DNA from: Pseudomonas abietaniphila
GTDB lineage: Bacteria; Pseudomonadota; Gammaproteobacteria; Pseudomonadales; Pseudomonadaceae
NCBI RefSeq assembly: GCF_900100795.1
Contig: NZ_FNCO01000010.1
Coordinates: 186,001 to 250,000 of the forward strand
Direction of reading: 5' to 3'
Length of the DNA stretch: 64,000 nucleotides
Shown piece by piece: positions 20,785-29,782 of the stretch; position 1 is the stretch's first letter, and each line of letters opens with the position of its first letter. The translations under genes were made by a program, and so were the position numbers. The notes beneath the pieces are model-generated. The model was not told the DNA's origin, made no database searches, and saw only the letters and a program-made list of their open reading frames with translations.

Positions 20785-20823
20785 GCGGATGAACGTCAAG
20801 TGAACCTGCACATAAACAAAGCC

Positions 20824-20914
20824 CTGTGGGAGCGAATTCATTCGCGAAGAATGTTTCAGGCGATATGGCCATGTCTGACTGCACTCCCGCTTCGCGAATG
20901 AATTCGCTCCCACA
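20824..20914. repeat. REP-type inverted repeat (GAATTCATTCGC class)
   Basis: Arms TGTGGGAGCGAATTCATTCG and CGAATGAATTCGCTCCCACA face each other over about 90 bases. It is the same class as the elements at 13487 and 26252. Confidence 0.85.
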
Positions 20915-20928
20915 ACTGCCCCGCTACC

Positions 20929-22131
20929 TCACGCCGCGTCGCCGTACCAGTCTCCAAATGGATCGGCCAGTTGGCTCCAGCCCTCGACACCGATTGCCAT
21001 TTCCGCATCGGTCAGCAGGCAACGGTCCAGATCAGCCGTCAGTTGGGTGAAGTTGATGTTCTGACCGATGAACACCAGTTCCTGACGGCAATCTCCGGTT
21101 TGCGCGAGCCAGTTGCGCATGATCACCTGCGTACTTTCCTCGTCCTGCGGCCAATGCGCCTTGGGCACGAAACGCCACCAGCGCCCCGCAAACCCATGAC
21201 GCATCAAACCGCCCGCCTGAGACCAGCTCCCTGCGTCCTGATGTTTACTCGCGAGCCAGAAAAAGCCTTTGGATCGCAGCAGCTTTCCGTTGGTCCAGGG
21301 TTGATTGATGAAGTCGAAAAACCGCTGCGGATGGAACGGTCGACGCGCCCGATAAGCCGTGGATGCGATCCCGTACTCTTCGGTTTCCGGGGTGTGCTCA
21401 CCGCGCAGTTCCTTGAGCCAGCCCGGCGCCTGGGCCGCACGCTCGAAATCAAAACGTCCGGTATCGAGAATCTTGCCCAGCGGAACCGCGCCCATCACCA
21501 TCGGCAGAATCTCTGCCTGGCTGTTAAGCCGTTTTAGGATCGCCAACAACTCTTGTCGATCACTTGAGCTGATCAGATCAATTTTGCTGATCAGAATCAC
21601 GTCAGCGAACTCAACCTGCTCGATCAGCAGATCGGTGATGGAGCGCTCGTCGTCTTCACCCAGGGTTTCGCCCCGACTGTCCAGGCTTTCAGCCGCCTGG
21701 AAGTCCTGAAGAAAATTAAGGCCGTCGACCACCGTCACCATGGTGTCGAGCCGCGCGATATCGGCGAGACTCTGCCCGGACTCGTCGCGGAAGGTGAAGG
21801 TCTCTGCAACCGGCAGCGGCTCGGAAATGCCGGTGGATTCGATCAGCAGGTAGTCGAAACGGCCATCGTTGGCCAACCGGCTGACCTCCTCGAGCAAGTC
21901 CTCGCGAAGGGTGCAGCAGATGCAGCCGTTACTCATTTCCACGAGCTTTTCTTCGGCGCGGTTAAGGCTGACATCACGTTGCACGTCGCTGCCGTCGATG
22001 TTGATTTCGCTCATGTCATTGACGATGACCGCGACACGCAGGTTTTCGCGGTTGCGCAGAATATAGTTCAGCAGGGTGCTTTTACCGGCACCGAGGAAGC
22101 CGGACAGAACGGTCACGGGAAGGCGGTTCAT
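20929..22131 (-). CDS. zigA: Zinc metallochaperone GTPase ZigA
   Basis: A 400-residue G3E/COG0523 GTPase of the ZigA subfamily, which hands zinc to client enzymes under zinc starvation. It shows Walker A GFLGAGKST, NDMSEINIDG, the metal-binding NGCICCTLREDL, LLIESTGISEPLPVA, and NKxD-like ISKIDLI. The long C-terminal domain has RRPFHPQRFFDF and HRWWRF-like (GRWWRFVP) elements. I favour ATG 22131, which has GAG at a normal distance; ATG 22137 adds two residues. A perfect Zur-type palindrome lies 38 bases upstream, so zinc-dependent repression by Zur is expected. Confidence 0.93.
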   Translation of the reverse strand: MNRLPVTVLSGFLGAGKSTLLNYILRNRENLRVAVIVNDMSEINIDGSDVQRDVSLNRAEEKLVEMSNGCICCTLREDLLEEVSRLANDGRFDYLLIESTGISEPLPVAETFTFRDESGQSLADIARLDTMVTVVDGLNFLQDFQAAESLDSRGETLGEDDERSITDLLIEQVEFADVILISKIDLISSSDRQELLAILKRLNSQAEILPMVMGAVPLGKILDTGRFDFERAAQAPGWLKELRGEHTPETEEYGIASTAYRARRPFHPQRFFDFINQPWTNGKLLRSKGFFWLASKHQDAGSWSQAGGLMRHGFAGRWWRFVPKAHWPQDEESTQVIMRNWLAQTGDCRQELVFIGQNINFTQLTADLDRCLLTDAEMAIGVEGWSQLADPFGDWYGDAA

Positions 22132-22168
22132 GGACATCTCATCATTAGCAGGTTCAGGTGCTTTTTAC

Positions 22169-22181
22169 GTTATAGTATAAC
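22169..22181. promoter_or_regulatory. Zur box between zigA and a divergent small gene
   Basis: GTTATAGTATAAC is a perfect palindrome around one central base and fits the gammaproteobacterial Zur core GTTATANTATAAC exactly. It sits 38 bases before zigA and 39 bases before the gene at 22220, so it may repress both when zinc is plentiful. Confidence 0.85.
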
Positions 22182-22219
22182 AATACAAACCTGCTAACAC
22201 TTTTTACAAGGGCGTCTCG

Positions 22220-22609
22220 ATGATCAGCGTTTTGAGGGTTTTGATGGGCCTTTTCCTGCTGCTGAGCGCTCCGGTCTTCGCTGCCCCGCCGTCGCCCAGA
22301 CTCGGTCAGGCGCTGTGCACCCGCAGCGCAACATTACTGGCGTGCGTCGACGCCTACGGCAACCGCTACAGCGTGGCGACGTCGGGGACGACGATGTACT
22401 TGCGCGGCTATGAAAGCGCTGGCAGTCGCCGCTGGGCGCAAACCAATAGCCGGTATGGCTCGATGACGTTTTTTACAGGACTGGCCTCGGATGGCGAGGC
22501 TTGGGCGGGGTACATCCGGAAGGTCGGCTGGACGACGATCAGCCGGGTGGCGAGCTCCAGCGGCAGCCGGAGCAAGATCACCTGTGATCGCGTGATGGGC
22601 TGTCGTTAA
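22220..22609 (+). CDS. Small secreted hypothetical protein, probably Zur-regulated
   Basis: A 129-residue protein with a signal peptide (MISVLRVLMGLFLLLSAPVFA, cleavage before APPSP). The mature part contains four cysteines (LCTRS, LACVD, TCDR, MGCR) and aromatic repeats (YGNRYSV, YESAGSRRWA). No domain is recognised. It is divergent from zigA with a perfect Zur box between them, so it is probably made under zinc limitation. Its stop overlaps the end of the convergent amiA by 4 bases. Confidence 0.72.
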   Translation: MISVLRVLMGLFLLLSAPVFAAPPSPRLGQALCTRSATLLACVDAYGNRYSVATSGTTMYLRGYESAGSRRWAQTNSRYGSMTFFTGLASDGEAWAGYIRKVGWTTISRVASSSGSRSKITCDRVMGCR

Positions 22610-23850
22610 ACGACCGCCTGTTCCGCCGCCTTCTGCGCCTGCCGCCAGGCAATGAACGAACCGGCAGGCGGATTGCGTTCGAAGTACGTCTTCATGCCAT
22701 CGAACAGGCCATCGGCCACGGCCTGCTGGTGACGCGCCGTCACCAGGCGCTGGCTGTCGCGGCTGTTGGAGATGAAGCCGGTCTCGACCAGAATCGACGG
22801 CACATCCGGTGATTTCAACACGGCGAAACCCGCCTGCTCCACGCGCTTCTGGTGCAGCGTGGTCACGCCTTCCAGACTGCCCAACACGGTGTGGCCCAAC
22901 TGCAGGCTGGCAGCAATCGTGGCGTTCATCGACATGTCGAGGATCACGCCCGCAAGCATCGGGTCCTTGTCTTTCAGATTGAGCAGACTCGTCGCACCGA
23001 TCAGGTCTGCGCCGTTCTCGCGCTGAGCCATGAATCGCGCGGTGGCAGAGGTCGCGCCATTTTCAGACAGCGCAAACACCGATGCGCCGGACGCGGTCAG
23101 CCTTGGCGCAGCGTCTGCGTGCACGGAAATAAACATGTCGGCGTTGTACTTACGGGCGATGTCCACGCGCTTGCGCAGCGGCACGAAGAAGTCATCGTTA
23201 CGCACCAACCGCACATCAAAACCCTTTTCCCGCTTCAGGCGTTTGGCCAACAGTTGAGCGATGGACAGCACCACGTCCTTTTCCCGCTCGCCTTTGGAAC
23301 CAATGGCGCCAGGGTCTTTGCCGCCATGACCGGCGTCGACCACCACCATGATGTCGCGCTTGGGGTGATTTTTATCGAGAACAGGAGCAGGCGGTTCTTT
23401 AACCGGTACGGCAGGCGCGGCGGCGAGCGCCGCTGGCGTGTGCGTCACCAGGTCGTGACCCAGATCCACCACCAGACGATTGCCCTGTGAACCCTCTGGC
23501 CCGAGAAGAAAGCTGTTGAGCTGCACCGGCGAAGTCAGGTCCAGGACGATGCGGGTGTCGCCCTGTCCGAAATGCCCGGAGCGAATCGCCTTGACCGGCG
23601 TATTTTCCAGCGCCAGCTCGGGGAAGTTGCCTTCCAGCCGCGCTCCACTGACATCGATGATGATGCGGTCCGGCGCACTCAGCGTGAAGGTCTTGTACTG
23701 CACCGGACCACTGAGATCGAACACCAGTCGCAGTTTGTTATCGGAACGCCAGAGTCGGGCGTTGCGAATTTGAGCGGCATGGACAGAAAAAGGAAGCGCG
23801 AAGGCGGCGCTGGCCAAAAGCATATTGAGCAGCATTTGACGTCGGTGCAT
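22606..23850 (-). CDS. amiA: N-acetylmuramoyl-L-alanine amidase (AMIN + Amidase_3)
   Basis: A 414-residue periplasmic zinc amidase that cleaves the MurNAc-L-Ala bond of peptidoglycan during cell separation. A signal peptide (about residues 1-25, ending SVHA) is followed by an AMIN domain for septal targeting (about 26-140). The Amidase_3 catalytic domain shows VVDAGHGGKDPGA, GEREKDVVL, FISVHADA and ILVETGFISN, holding the zinc ligands His, Glu, His and the catalytic Glu. The zinc-responsive paralogue in P. aeruginosa (PA5538) lies near zigA in the same way. A Zur-like site is found about 55 bases upstream. Confidence 0.93.
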   Translation of the reverse strand: MHRRQMLLNMLLASAAFALPFSVHAAQIRNARLWRSDNKLRLVFDLSGPVQYKTFTLSAPDRIIIDVSGARLEGNFPELALENTPVKAIRSGHFGQGDTRIVLDLTSPVQLNSFLLGPEGSQGNRLVVDLGHDLVTHTPAALAAAPAVPVKEPPAPVLDKNHPKRDIMVVVDAGHGGKDPGAIGSKGEREKDVVLSIAQLLAKRLKREKGFDVRLVRNDDFFVPLRKRVDIARKYNADMFISVHADAAPRLTASGASVFALSENGATSATARFMAQRENGADLIGATSLLNLKDKDPMLAGVILDMSMNATIAASLQLGHTVLGSLEGVTTLHQKRVEQAGFAVLKSPDVPSILVETGFISNSRDSQRLVTARHQQAVADGLFDGMKTYFERNPPAGSFIAWRQAQKAAEQAVV

Positions 23851-23904
23851 GACACGTTCCGTAGAAAAGCGAGCATCCCGGCTCTGATAGACATGACATT
23901 CTTA

Positions 23905-23917
23905 GTAACAATATAAC
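23905..23917. promoter_or_regulatory. Zur-box-like site upstream of amiA
   Basis: GTAACAATATAAC matches the Zur core GTTATANTATAAC with two mismatches in one half-site. Its position before a known zinc-responsive type of gene supports it. Confidence 0.55.
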
Positions 23918-24018
23918 ATGCCGACCAAAGGTCAAAGATGAAGCTTTTGATAAGAACGGATAAAAATTGAGACGTAAATCAAAGGTTAAGAACAAAAAAC
24001 TCATGTGAAACAAGAAGA

Positions 24019-24034
24019 TGTTCCACGTGGAACA
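24019..24034. other. parS centromere-like site
   Basis: TGTTCCACGTGGAACA is a perfect 16-base palindrome identical to the Pseudomonas parS sequence bound by ParB. Known parS sites cluster near oriC and direct origin segregation. The site lies between the amiA promoter and the end of the DUF3617 gene, outside any coding sequence. It is the only copy I found in the window. Confidence 0.9.
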
Positions 24035-24057
24035 TGAGCACGAAATGGACGATGCAC

Positions 24058-24086
24058 ATAAAAACGCCCCGACAGGCGGGGCGTTC
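24058..24086 (-). terminator. Intrinsic terminator of the DUF3617 gene
   Basis: AACGCCCCG pairs with CGGGGCGTT (24063-24085). On the minus strand the stem is followed by TTTTTATG. Confidence 0.85.
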
Positions 24087-24100
24087 AGACAAACGGTCTA

Positions 24101-24622
24101 TCAGGTCCTCGGTTTTACGGTGCCGCAGTTCTGACCCAGCCAAACTGCTTTCGTGTCCATGCTGCCGTTTTGCTGCTGGCCGGTGGCATTGAAGGAGCCG
24201 ATCACGTGGGTGTTGAACGCGCGATCACTGAGAAATTGCGCAGTGCCTGTCCCTTGCGCACGTGGGCAGCTGAATTTGAACTTCCAGGTCGGGCCGTTGC
24301 GGTCGGTGATCTGCTGCGTGCATCCCGTCTTAGGGTCCGTCAGCGGGATTTGCTCGTTCTTCACCTGCTCCGGCGTAAGGCAAACCCGTACGCCCTGCCC
24401 GCCCAACGTAATGCCTTGTTTTGCCAGCATTTGTTCCATGGCCGCGCGCTGCTGCGGGGCCATCATTTGCAGCTGGGCGAGCATGACCTGCATATCAGGC
24501 ATCTGCTGACCATCGACCTGCATGTTGCTTGATGTCAGTTCCCAGAGCCCGGGTTGCAGCACTTGCGCTTGAGCGAAGGGCGCAGCCAGACAAACCATCA
24601 ACGCCAATACGCGCTTTTTCAT
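24101..24622 (-). CDS. DUF3617 family secreted protein
   Basis: A 173-residue protein with a Sec signal peptide (MKKRVLALMVCLAAPFAQAQ). The mature start LQPGLWELTSSNMQVDGQQMPD is the hallmark of DUF3617. Conserved cysteines follow in VCLTPEQ, TGCTQQ, KFSCPR and QNCGTV, probably paired in the periplasm. Function is unknown. AGGAAA precedes the chosen ATG at 24622 by about 9 bases. It has its own terminator and is divergent from the cardiolipin synthase gene. Confidence 0.85.
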   Translation of the reverse strand: MKKRVLALMVCLAAPFAQAQVLQPGLWELTSSNMQVDGQQMPDMQVMLAQLQMMAPQQRAAMEQMLAKQGITLGGQGVRVCLTPEQVKNEQIPLTDPKTGCTQQITDRNGPTWKFKFSCPRAQGTGTAQFLSDRAFNTHVIGSFNATGQQQNGSMDTKAVWLGQNCGTVKPRT

Positions 24623-24795
24623 GAACCTGATTTCCTTTTTGCTCAGAAGCAGTTTGAACACGGCCCTTTAAAGCCGGTAGACGATGAGGCTTAGACGACG
24701 AATCGTGCCGCCAGTTGCAGCCCTAATAAAATAGCGACAATCCTCCCGTACTGTGGTCTGTTAGACACCAAGACGCCTACAGCACAAGGTTGCGC

Positions 24796-26235
24796 ATGGA
24801 TTATCACAGCCCGTATTTCTTTGGCTACTTGCTGGGTTTTACTCACTTGTTGGGCATCGTAGCAGCGATTCATGCGTTGCTGACCGTGCGCACCGCACAA
24901 GGCTCAATCGCTTGGGCAATGCCGCTGATCTTTATCCCTTACATCACCCTCATTCCCTACCTCGTCTTTGGCCGCAGCACCTTCGACGCCTACATCAAGG
25001 CACGACGGCAGGCGAACAACGAGATGCGCAACGCCATCGTCGATTTCAACTGGAAGCCTTGGATCGAAGAAGCCGTAGCCGCCCGCCGTTCGGACGCCTA
25101 CGAATCGCTGCGCGCCATGCCCAAGCTGGGGCGCATGCCCTGCCTGGCCAATAACGAAGTGAAACTGCTCATTAATGGCGACGCGACATTTACCGCGATC
25201 CTTGAGGCGATACGCGCCGCGAAGCGGGTAGTGTTCGTGCAGTTTTTCATCATTCATGACGATGGCCTCGGACGACGACTGCAAGCGCTGCTGCTGGAGA
25301 AGGCCGCCGAAGGCGTCGAGGTCTTTGTGCTGTACGACCGCATCGGCAGCCATGCGCTGCCTGCCAGCTATATAGAGAAACTGCGCGTAGGCGGCGTGCA
25401 GATCAAGGCATTCGCCACTCGAGGCGGCTGGCTCAACCGCTTTCAGATCAACTTCCGTAATCACCGCAAAATCGTCGTGGTGGATGGCGTGAAAGGCTTC
25501 GTCGGCGGGCATAACGTCGGTGATGAATACTTGGGCCTCAAGCCGCCGCTGGCGCCTTGGCGCGACACACATGTCGCCATCGTCGGCCCGGTAGTGGCGT
25601 GTTTGCAGGAGTCGTTTGCCGAGGACTGGTTTTGGGCGACGCGGCAACTGCCGCCACTGATCCTGCCTGACAGCTACCCCGAAGATGGCGTGCTGTGTCA
25701 GTTCCTCGCGACCGGTCCAGCAGACTCCCAGGAAACCTGCTCGCTGTTCTTCGTCGAAGCAATTCACTCGGCAACACAACGGGTATGGATCACCACACCC
25801 TACTTCATCCCCGATGAAGCGGTGTCGGCAGCGTTGCGCCTGGCCGTTTTGCGGGGCGTCGATGTACGCCTGCTGCTGCCTTCGCGCCCTGACCATTACA
25901 CCGTGTATGCAGCGTCCAGCCTGTTTGCCTTTGAAGCGGTGCGCGCCGGCGTGCGAATGTTCCGCTATCAGCCGGGCTTTCTGCATCAGAAGGTGGTGCT
26001 GGTGGACAACGAAATTTCAGCGATCGGGAGCGCCAACCTGGATAACCGCTCGTTTCGCTTGAATTTCGAATTGATGCTGCTGACCGTGGACGAGGATTTC
26101 GCCCGGGAAGTCGAGGCCATGCTCAGCGATGACTTCGCCCAGGCGATTGAAATTTCAATCGAGGACAGCAAAGAAACCCATCACTTGCAGCAACTGGGGA
26201 TGCGCGTCGCGCGGTTGATTTCACCGATCCTCTAA
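24796..26235 (+). CDS. cls: Cardiolipin synthase (phospholipase D family)
   Basis: A 479-residue inner membrane enzyme that condenses two phosphatidylglycerols to cardiolipin and glycerol. Two N-terminal membrane segments (GYLLGFTHLLGIVAAIHALL and WAMPLIFIPYITLIPYLVF) precede two PLD domains, each with an HKD motif: HRKIVVVD followed by GGHN, and HQKVVLVD followed by GSANLD. The layout matches the ClsA group. AAGG lies 6 bases before the ATG at 24796; the TTG at 24790 is too close to it. It is a single gene flanked by a REP element downstream. Confidence 0.95.
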   Translation: MDYHSPYFFGYLLGFTHLLGIVAAIHALLTVRTAQGSIAWAMPLIFIPYITLIPYLVFGRSTFDAYIKARRQANNEMRNAIVDFNWKPWIEEAVAARRSDAYESLRAMPKLGRMPCLANNEVKLLINGDATFTAILEAIRAAKRVVFVQFFIIHDDGLGRRLQALLLEKAAEGVEVFVLYDRIGSHALPASYIEKLRVGGVQIKAFATRGGWLNRFQINFRNHRKIVVVDGVKGFVGGHNVGDEYLGLKPPLAPWRDTHVAIVGPVVACLQESFAEDWFWATRQLPPLILPDSYPEDGVLCQFLATGPADSQETCSLFFVEAIHSATQRVWITTPYFIPDEAVSAALRLAVLRGVDVRLLLPSRPDHYTVYAASSLFAFEAVRAGVRMFRYQPGFLHQKVVLVDNEISAIGSANLDNRSFRLNFELMLLTVDEDFAREVEAMLSDDFAQAIEISIEDSKETHHLQQLGMRVARLISPIL

Positions 26236-26251
26236 CATCCTGCAGCGCCAA

Positions 26252-26341
26252 TGTGGGAGCGAATTCATTCGCGAAGCCAAGGTACAGGCGGCACACGTTC
26301 AGCGATTGTGCCGCCGTCTCGCGAATGAATTCGCTCCTACG
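26252..26341. repeat. REP-type inverted repeat (GAATTCATTCGC class)
   Basis: TGTGGGAGCGAATTCATTCG opens and CGAATGAATTCGCTCCTACG closes the element, between the convergent cls and cfa genes. Confidence 0.85.
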
Positions 26342-26362
26342 CAGAACAGACTTCGCCCTGCT

Positions 26363-27547
26363 TCACGCGTAAAGATCGTCCCGCGTCCACGGCAAGTCAT
26401 GGCTGCCATCGGGGCGCGGCTTCACCGCCAGGATCTGATGAAGGTTGATCCAGCCTTTGGAAAACGCGTACGCGCAGCCGGCCAGGTAAAGACGGAAGAT
26501 CCTCAGGGCCTGCTCCGGCACCATCGCCGCCGCCACGTCCAGTTTCTCTTCCAGACGCATGCTCCAGTGATCGAGGGTCCTGGCGTAGTGAAGACGCAGG
26601 CTTTCGACGTCGACGACTTCCAGCCCGGCTTCACTGATGAACCCGGTGATCATCGACAGGTGCGGCAGCTCGCCATTTGGAAACACATAGCGGTCGATAA
26701 AATCACCCGCGCCGCGCCCTACCGGACGACCGTCGGTGTGCTTGGCGGTGATGCCGTGGTTCATCACCAGACCGCCCTCCTTCACCGCGCCAAACAGGCA
26801 CTTGGCGTACAGCTCCAGGTTCGCATGACCAACGTGCTCGAACATACCGACACTGACAATTTTGTCGAAACGACCGTCCTGGGGCAGATCGCGGTAGTCG
26901 AGCAATTGCAGCTCGACACGGTCTTCCAGCCCCTCGGCTTTTACCCGATCTCTGGCCAGCGCCAACTGCTCGCGGCTCAAGGTAATGCCAAACACCTTCA
27001 CGCCATACTCTCGCGCCGCGAAGCGTGCCAGGCCGCCCCATCCGCAACCGACATCGAGCAGGTACTCGCCGGGCTTGAGGCGCAGCTTGCGACACAGGTG
27101 GTCGAACTTGTCCTGCTGCGCTTGCTCCAGCGTTTCGTGGCCTGTCTTGAAGTAGGCGCAGGAATAGACCATCTCCTTGTCCAGCCACAACTGGTAGAAG
27201 GCATTGGAAAGGTCGTAGTGGTAGGAGATCGACTTGGCGTCGGTTTCTTTGTCGTGTTCCGTGCGCACCGGGACGACGTTGTCGTCTTCGTCCACCAGGG
27301 CGGCGGTCAACTCATCGCACACCCGCATGACTTCGCTGATCGAGCCTTCGAGTTCAAGCCGGCCTTCAACGAACGCGCTGCCCAGCAGATCAAGGCTGGG
27401 GTGCGAGAAATCGGAAACCAATGAAGGGTCTTTGACGACGATGGTGACGCTGGGATCAGTCCCCAGATCAAACTCGTTGCCGTCCCAAAGCTTGAGTCGC
27501 AGTGGTAGATGAAGTTTCTGTAACGCCGGTGGAAGTTGCGCGAGCAT
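26363..27547 (-). CDS. cfa: Cyclopropane-fatty-acyl-phospholipid synthase
   Basis: A 394-residue SAM-dependent enzyme that adds a methylene group across cis double bonds of membrane phospholipid acyl chains, usually on entry to stationary phase. The N-terminal substrate-binding part is followed by a methyltransferase core: SYHYDLSNAFYQLWLD, YSCAYF, LLDVGCGWGGLARFAA and VGMFEHVG. These carry the SAM site and bicarbonate-binding residues of the family. The ATG at 27547 (MLAQLPPALQ) gives the normal length. About 280 bases upstream hold its promoter, in which no regulator site was identified. Confidence 0.95.
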   Translation of the reverse strand: MLAQLPPALQKLHLPLRLKLWDGNEFDLGTDPSVTIVVKDPSLVSDFSHPSLDLLGSAFVEGRLELEGSISEVMRVCDELTAALVDEDDNVVPVRTEHDKETDAKSISYHYDLSNAFYQLWLDKEMVYSCAYFKTGHETLEQAQQDKFDHLCRKLRLKPGEYLLDVGCGWGGLARFAAREYGVKVFGITLSREQLALARDRVKAEGLEDRVELQLLDYRDLPQDGRFDKIVSVGMFEHVGHANLELYAKCLFGAVKEGGLVMNHGITAKHTDGRPVGRGAGDFIDRYVFPNGELPHLSMITGFISEAGLEVVDVESLRLHYARTLDHWSMRLEEKLDVAAAMVPEQALRIFRLYLAGCAYAFSKGWINLHQILAVKPRPDGSHDLPWTRDDLYA

Positions 27548-27826
27548 TGAGAAAACCCCCTGATCCAGGAACACGGAAAAGGGTAGTCCAAAACCGATTC
27601 CACGTAGGAATCGTCAGGCTATCGGCTTTTTGAATAACGACGGTGAACCAGAATGCGGGCCTTCCATGCGCCCCGGGGTTCTAGCCAATTTGAAGCCTGC
27701 GATGGAGCACCCTCTTCATGACTGTAGGATAATTTGTTACAGAGTTCTTCAAAGCTCAAGCGAATTTTTATACTTAGCCAAGGCCTCTAACCCGGCGCTC
27801 TCAGAGAAAGCGCCGAATACAAAGGC

Positions 27827-29782
27827 TTACGCGGGATTGTGAAATTTTGCGATCGGTTCGTGGAAGCGCAACAAACGGCCAGCATTGCCCAGCACCAGCA
27901 GGGTGCTGAGGTTGTGCAAAACCGCCGCAATCATCGCACCTGCGGCGCCAAGCACGCCGAACGCGGCAAGTGCAACGATGGCCAGCGTCCAGCCCAGACC
28001 GATGATCACATTGACCTGCAGCGTGTGTCGGCACTGGCGGCTCAGGCGCACGCAGGTGCCCAGGCGACGCAGGTCGCTGCCGATCAGCACGATGTCGGCG
28101 GAAGCCAGCGCGATGTCGGCACCGCCAGCGCCCATGGCAACGCCTACGACGCCCGCTTTCAAGGCCAGCGAGTCGTTGATGCCATCGCCGACCACCATCG
28201 GCCGAAAGCCGCTCTTGATCTCGCCCATCACGCGATTGAGCTTGTCCTCAGGCAAGGCCTGGGCATGGATGTCGCTGATGCCCACTTCGTGCCCCAAGGT
28301 GTCAGCCACACTCTGACGGTCACCGGTCAGCAACAACTGACGCCCCATCCCCAGATCACGCAGCTCGCTCAACGCTTGACGCGCCTCAGGCTTGAGGCTG
28401 TCGGCCAGCAGGAGCCAGGCGAGGAACACACCGTCGACTGCCAATCCGGCAATCGGGCCGTCGTGATTGGGAACCGGCGACGTCGGGATGCCCAACTGGG
28501 CGAACAATTCAGGACGCCCCAACGCCGCTTCGCCTCGCGCAGTCTGCGCAACGACACCCAGGCCCTGACGCTCGCGAATGTCTTCCAGCGCCAGCAAGTC
28601 CTTTTTTTCCACCAGCCCCGCAAGCGCACGACTGACCGGATGGCTGCTCGCCGAACCGAGGCTCGCCGCCAGCGCGGCCACGTCCTCGCCTGCGCCCTCC
28701 TCGGCCTGTATCGACTGCAGGCGAAGGCTGCCGTACGTGAGCGTCCCGGTCTTGTCGACGACCAGCGACGTCAGGTCGGCCAACTCCTCAAGGAATGCCG
28801 AGCTGCGAATCAGAATGCCGTGACGCGCCGCCACCGCGATCCCGGCAATGGCCGTCGCGGGCGCCGACAGCACCAGTGCACACGGGCATGCGGCGACCAG
28901 CACCGCGAGCATGGCTTGCGCGTTATTGGTGATGAACCAGGTGACGGCCGCGATCAGCAACACCAGCACCATGTAACTGCCGGCGTATCGCTCCAGCAGG
29001 CGTGTAATCGGTGGTTTGGAACGTTCGGCGCTCTGCATCAGGGCGATGACCTTGCCCAGCGTCGACTCGTTACCGATGCGCGTCACTTCGATGCGCAGCA
29101 GGCCGTCGAGGTTGATCGCACCGCCAAACACTTCCATGCCGGCACGCGCTTCCAGCGGCACTGATTCTCCGGTGATGGGCGCTGTGTCGAGGCTCGCCTG
29201 TCCGGACATCACCAGACCGTCGGCCGGCACCCGATCGCCCGCGCGTACCTCTACCCGATCACCGGCCACCAGCGAGCCGTTATCGACTTCACGGATCGAG
29301 CCGTCGGCAGCGATCAGGCGCGCATGGCTTCGAGTCAGGCGACCCAACGCCTGAATCGCTTCCTGAGAACCGATGACGCTGCGCTCTTCCAGCACGTGGC
29401 CGAAGATCATGATGATGGGCAGCAAGGCGGCGGTCATGAGGTCACCCGTGGCCCAGGCACCCAGCATCGCCAACGCGATCAGTTGGTCGGTGATGCCGTG
29501 CAGACTGGGATAGCGCAGGCTGTGCCAGCCGGCACTAACCACCGGAATTGCCACCAGCAATGAGGCGGCGCCCAGCAATAACTGACTGACGCCGACTTGC
29601 TCAGGCGCAAAAAACCGCCAGACCAAACCCAACGCCAACAACCCCAGCGCGAGCATTGCCAGCGTCAGTTGGCGGGCGGCGCTGCGCTGTTCTTTGCCGG
29701 TCAGCATGCTGCCAGGTGCGGGCGAGTCGTTGTGGTCGTGCGCGTGTTCATCCGCGTGGTTGTGTACAGCTTCGCCACTCAT
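27827..29782 (-). CDS. hmtA: P1B-type heavy metal ATPase, HmtA-like (Zn/Cu)
   Basis: A 651-residue P-type ATPase. The N-terminus has five histidines in residues 7-17 and lacks an HMA/CxxC domain. Landmarks are TGES (204-207), the metal-channel CPC (299-301), DKTGTLT with the phosphorylated Asp (343), the P1B-specific SSHP (379-382) and GDGINDS (532-538). It is last in an operon with three SPFH genes and overlaps the preceding one by 4 bases. The same neighbourhood surrounds P. aeruginosa HmtA (PA2435), reported as an importer of zinc and copper and zinc-responsive; that parallel is from memory. A Zur-like box before the operon agrees with import under zinc limitation. Transport direction cannot be read from sequence. 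Confidence 0.82.
   Translation of the reverse strand: MSGEAVHNHADEHAHDHNDSPAPGSMLTGKEQRSAARQLTLAMLALGLLALGLVWRFFAPEQVGVSQLLLGAASLLVAIPVVSAGWHSLRYPSLHGITDQLIALAMLGAWATGDLMTAALLPIIMIFGHVLEERSVIGSQEAIQALGRLTRSHARLIAADGSIREVDNGSLVAGDRVEVRAGDRVPADGLVMSGQASLDTAPITGESVPLEARAGMEVFGGAINLDGLLRIEVTRIGNESTLGKVIALMQSAERSKPPITRLLERYAGSYMVLVLLIAAVTWFITNNAQAMLAVLVAACPCALVLSAPATAIAGIAVAARHGILIRSSAFLEELADLTSLVVDKTGTLTYGSLRLQSIQAEEGAGEDVAALAASLGSASSHPVSRALAGLVEKKDLLALEDIRERQGLGVVAQTARGEAALGRPELFAQLGIPTSPVPNHDGPIAGLAVDGVFLAWLLLADSLKPEARQALSELRDLGMGRQLLLTGDRQSVADTLGHEVGISDIHAQALPEDKLNRVMGEIKSGFRPMVVGDGINDSLALKAGVVGVAMGAGGADIALASADIVLIGSDLRRLGTCVRLSRQCRHTLQVNVIIGLGWTLAIVALAAFGVLGAAGAMIAAVLHNLSTLLVLGNAGRLLRFHEPIAKFHNPA

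Noticed and set aside
27839..29164. A 441-codon plus-strand frame across hmtA
   Set aside because: Antisense shadow of a P-type ATPase with complete motifs on the other strand.
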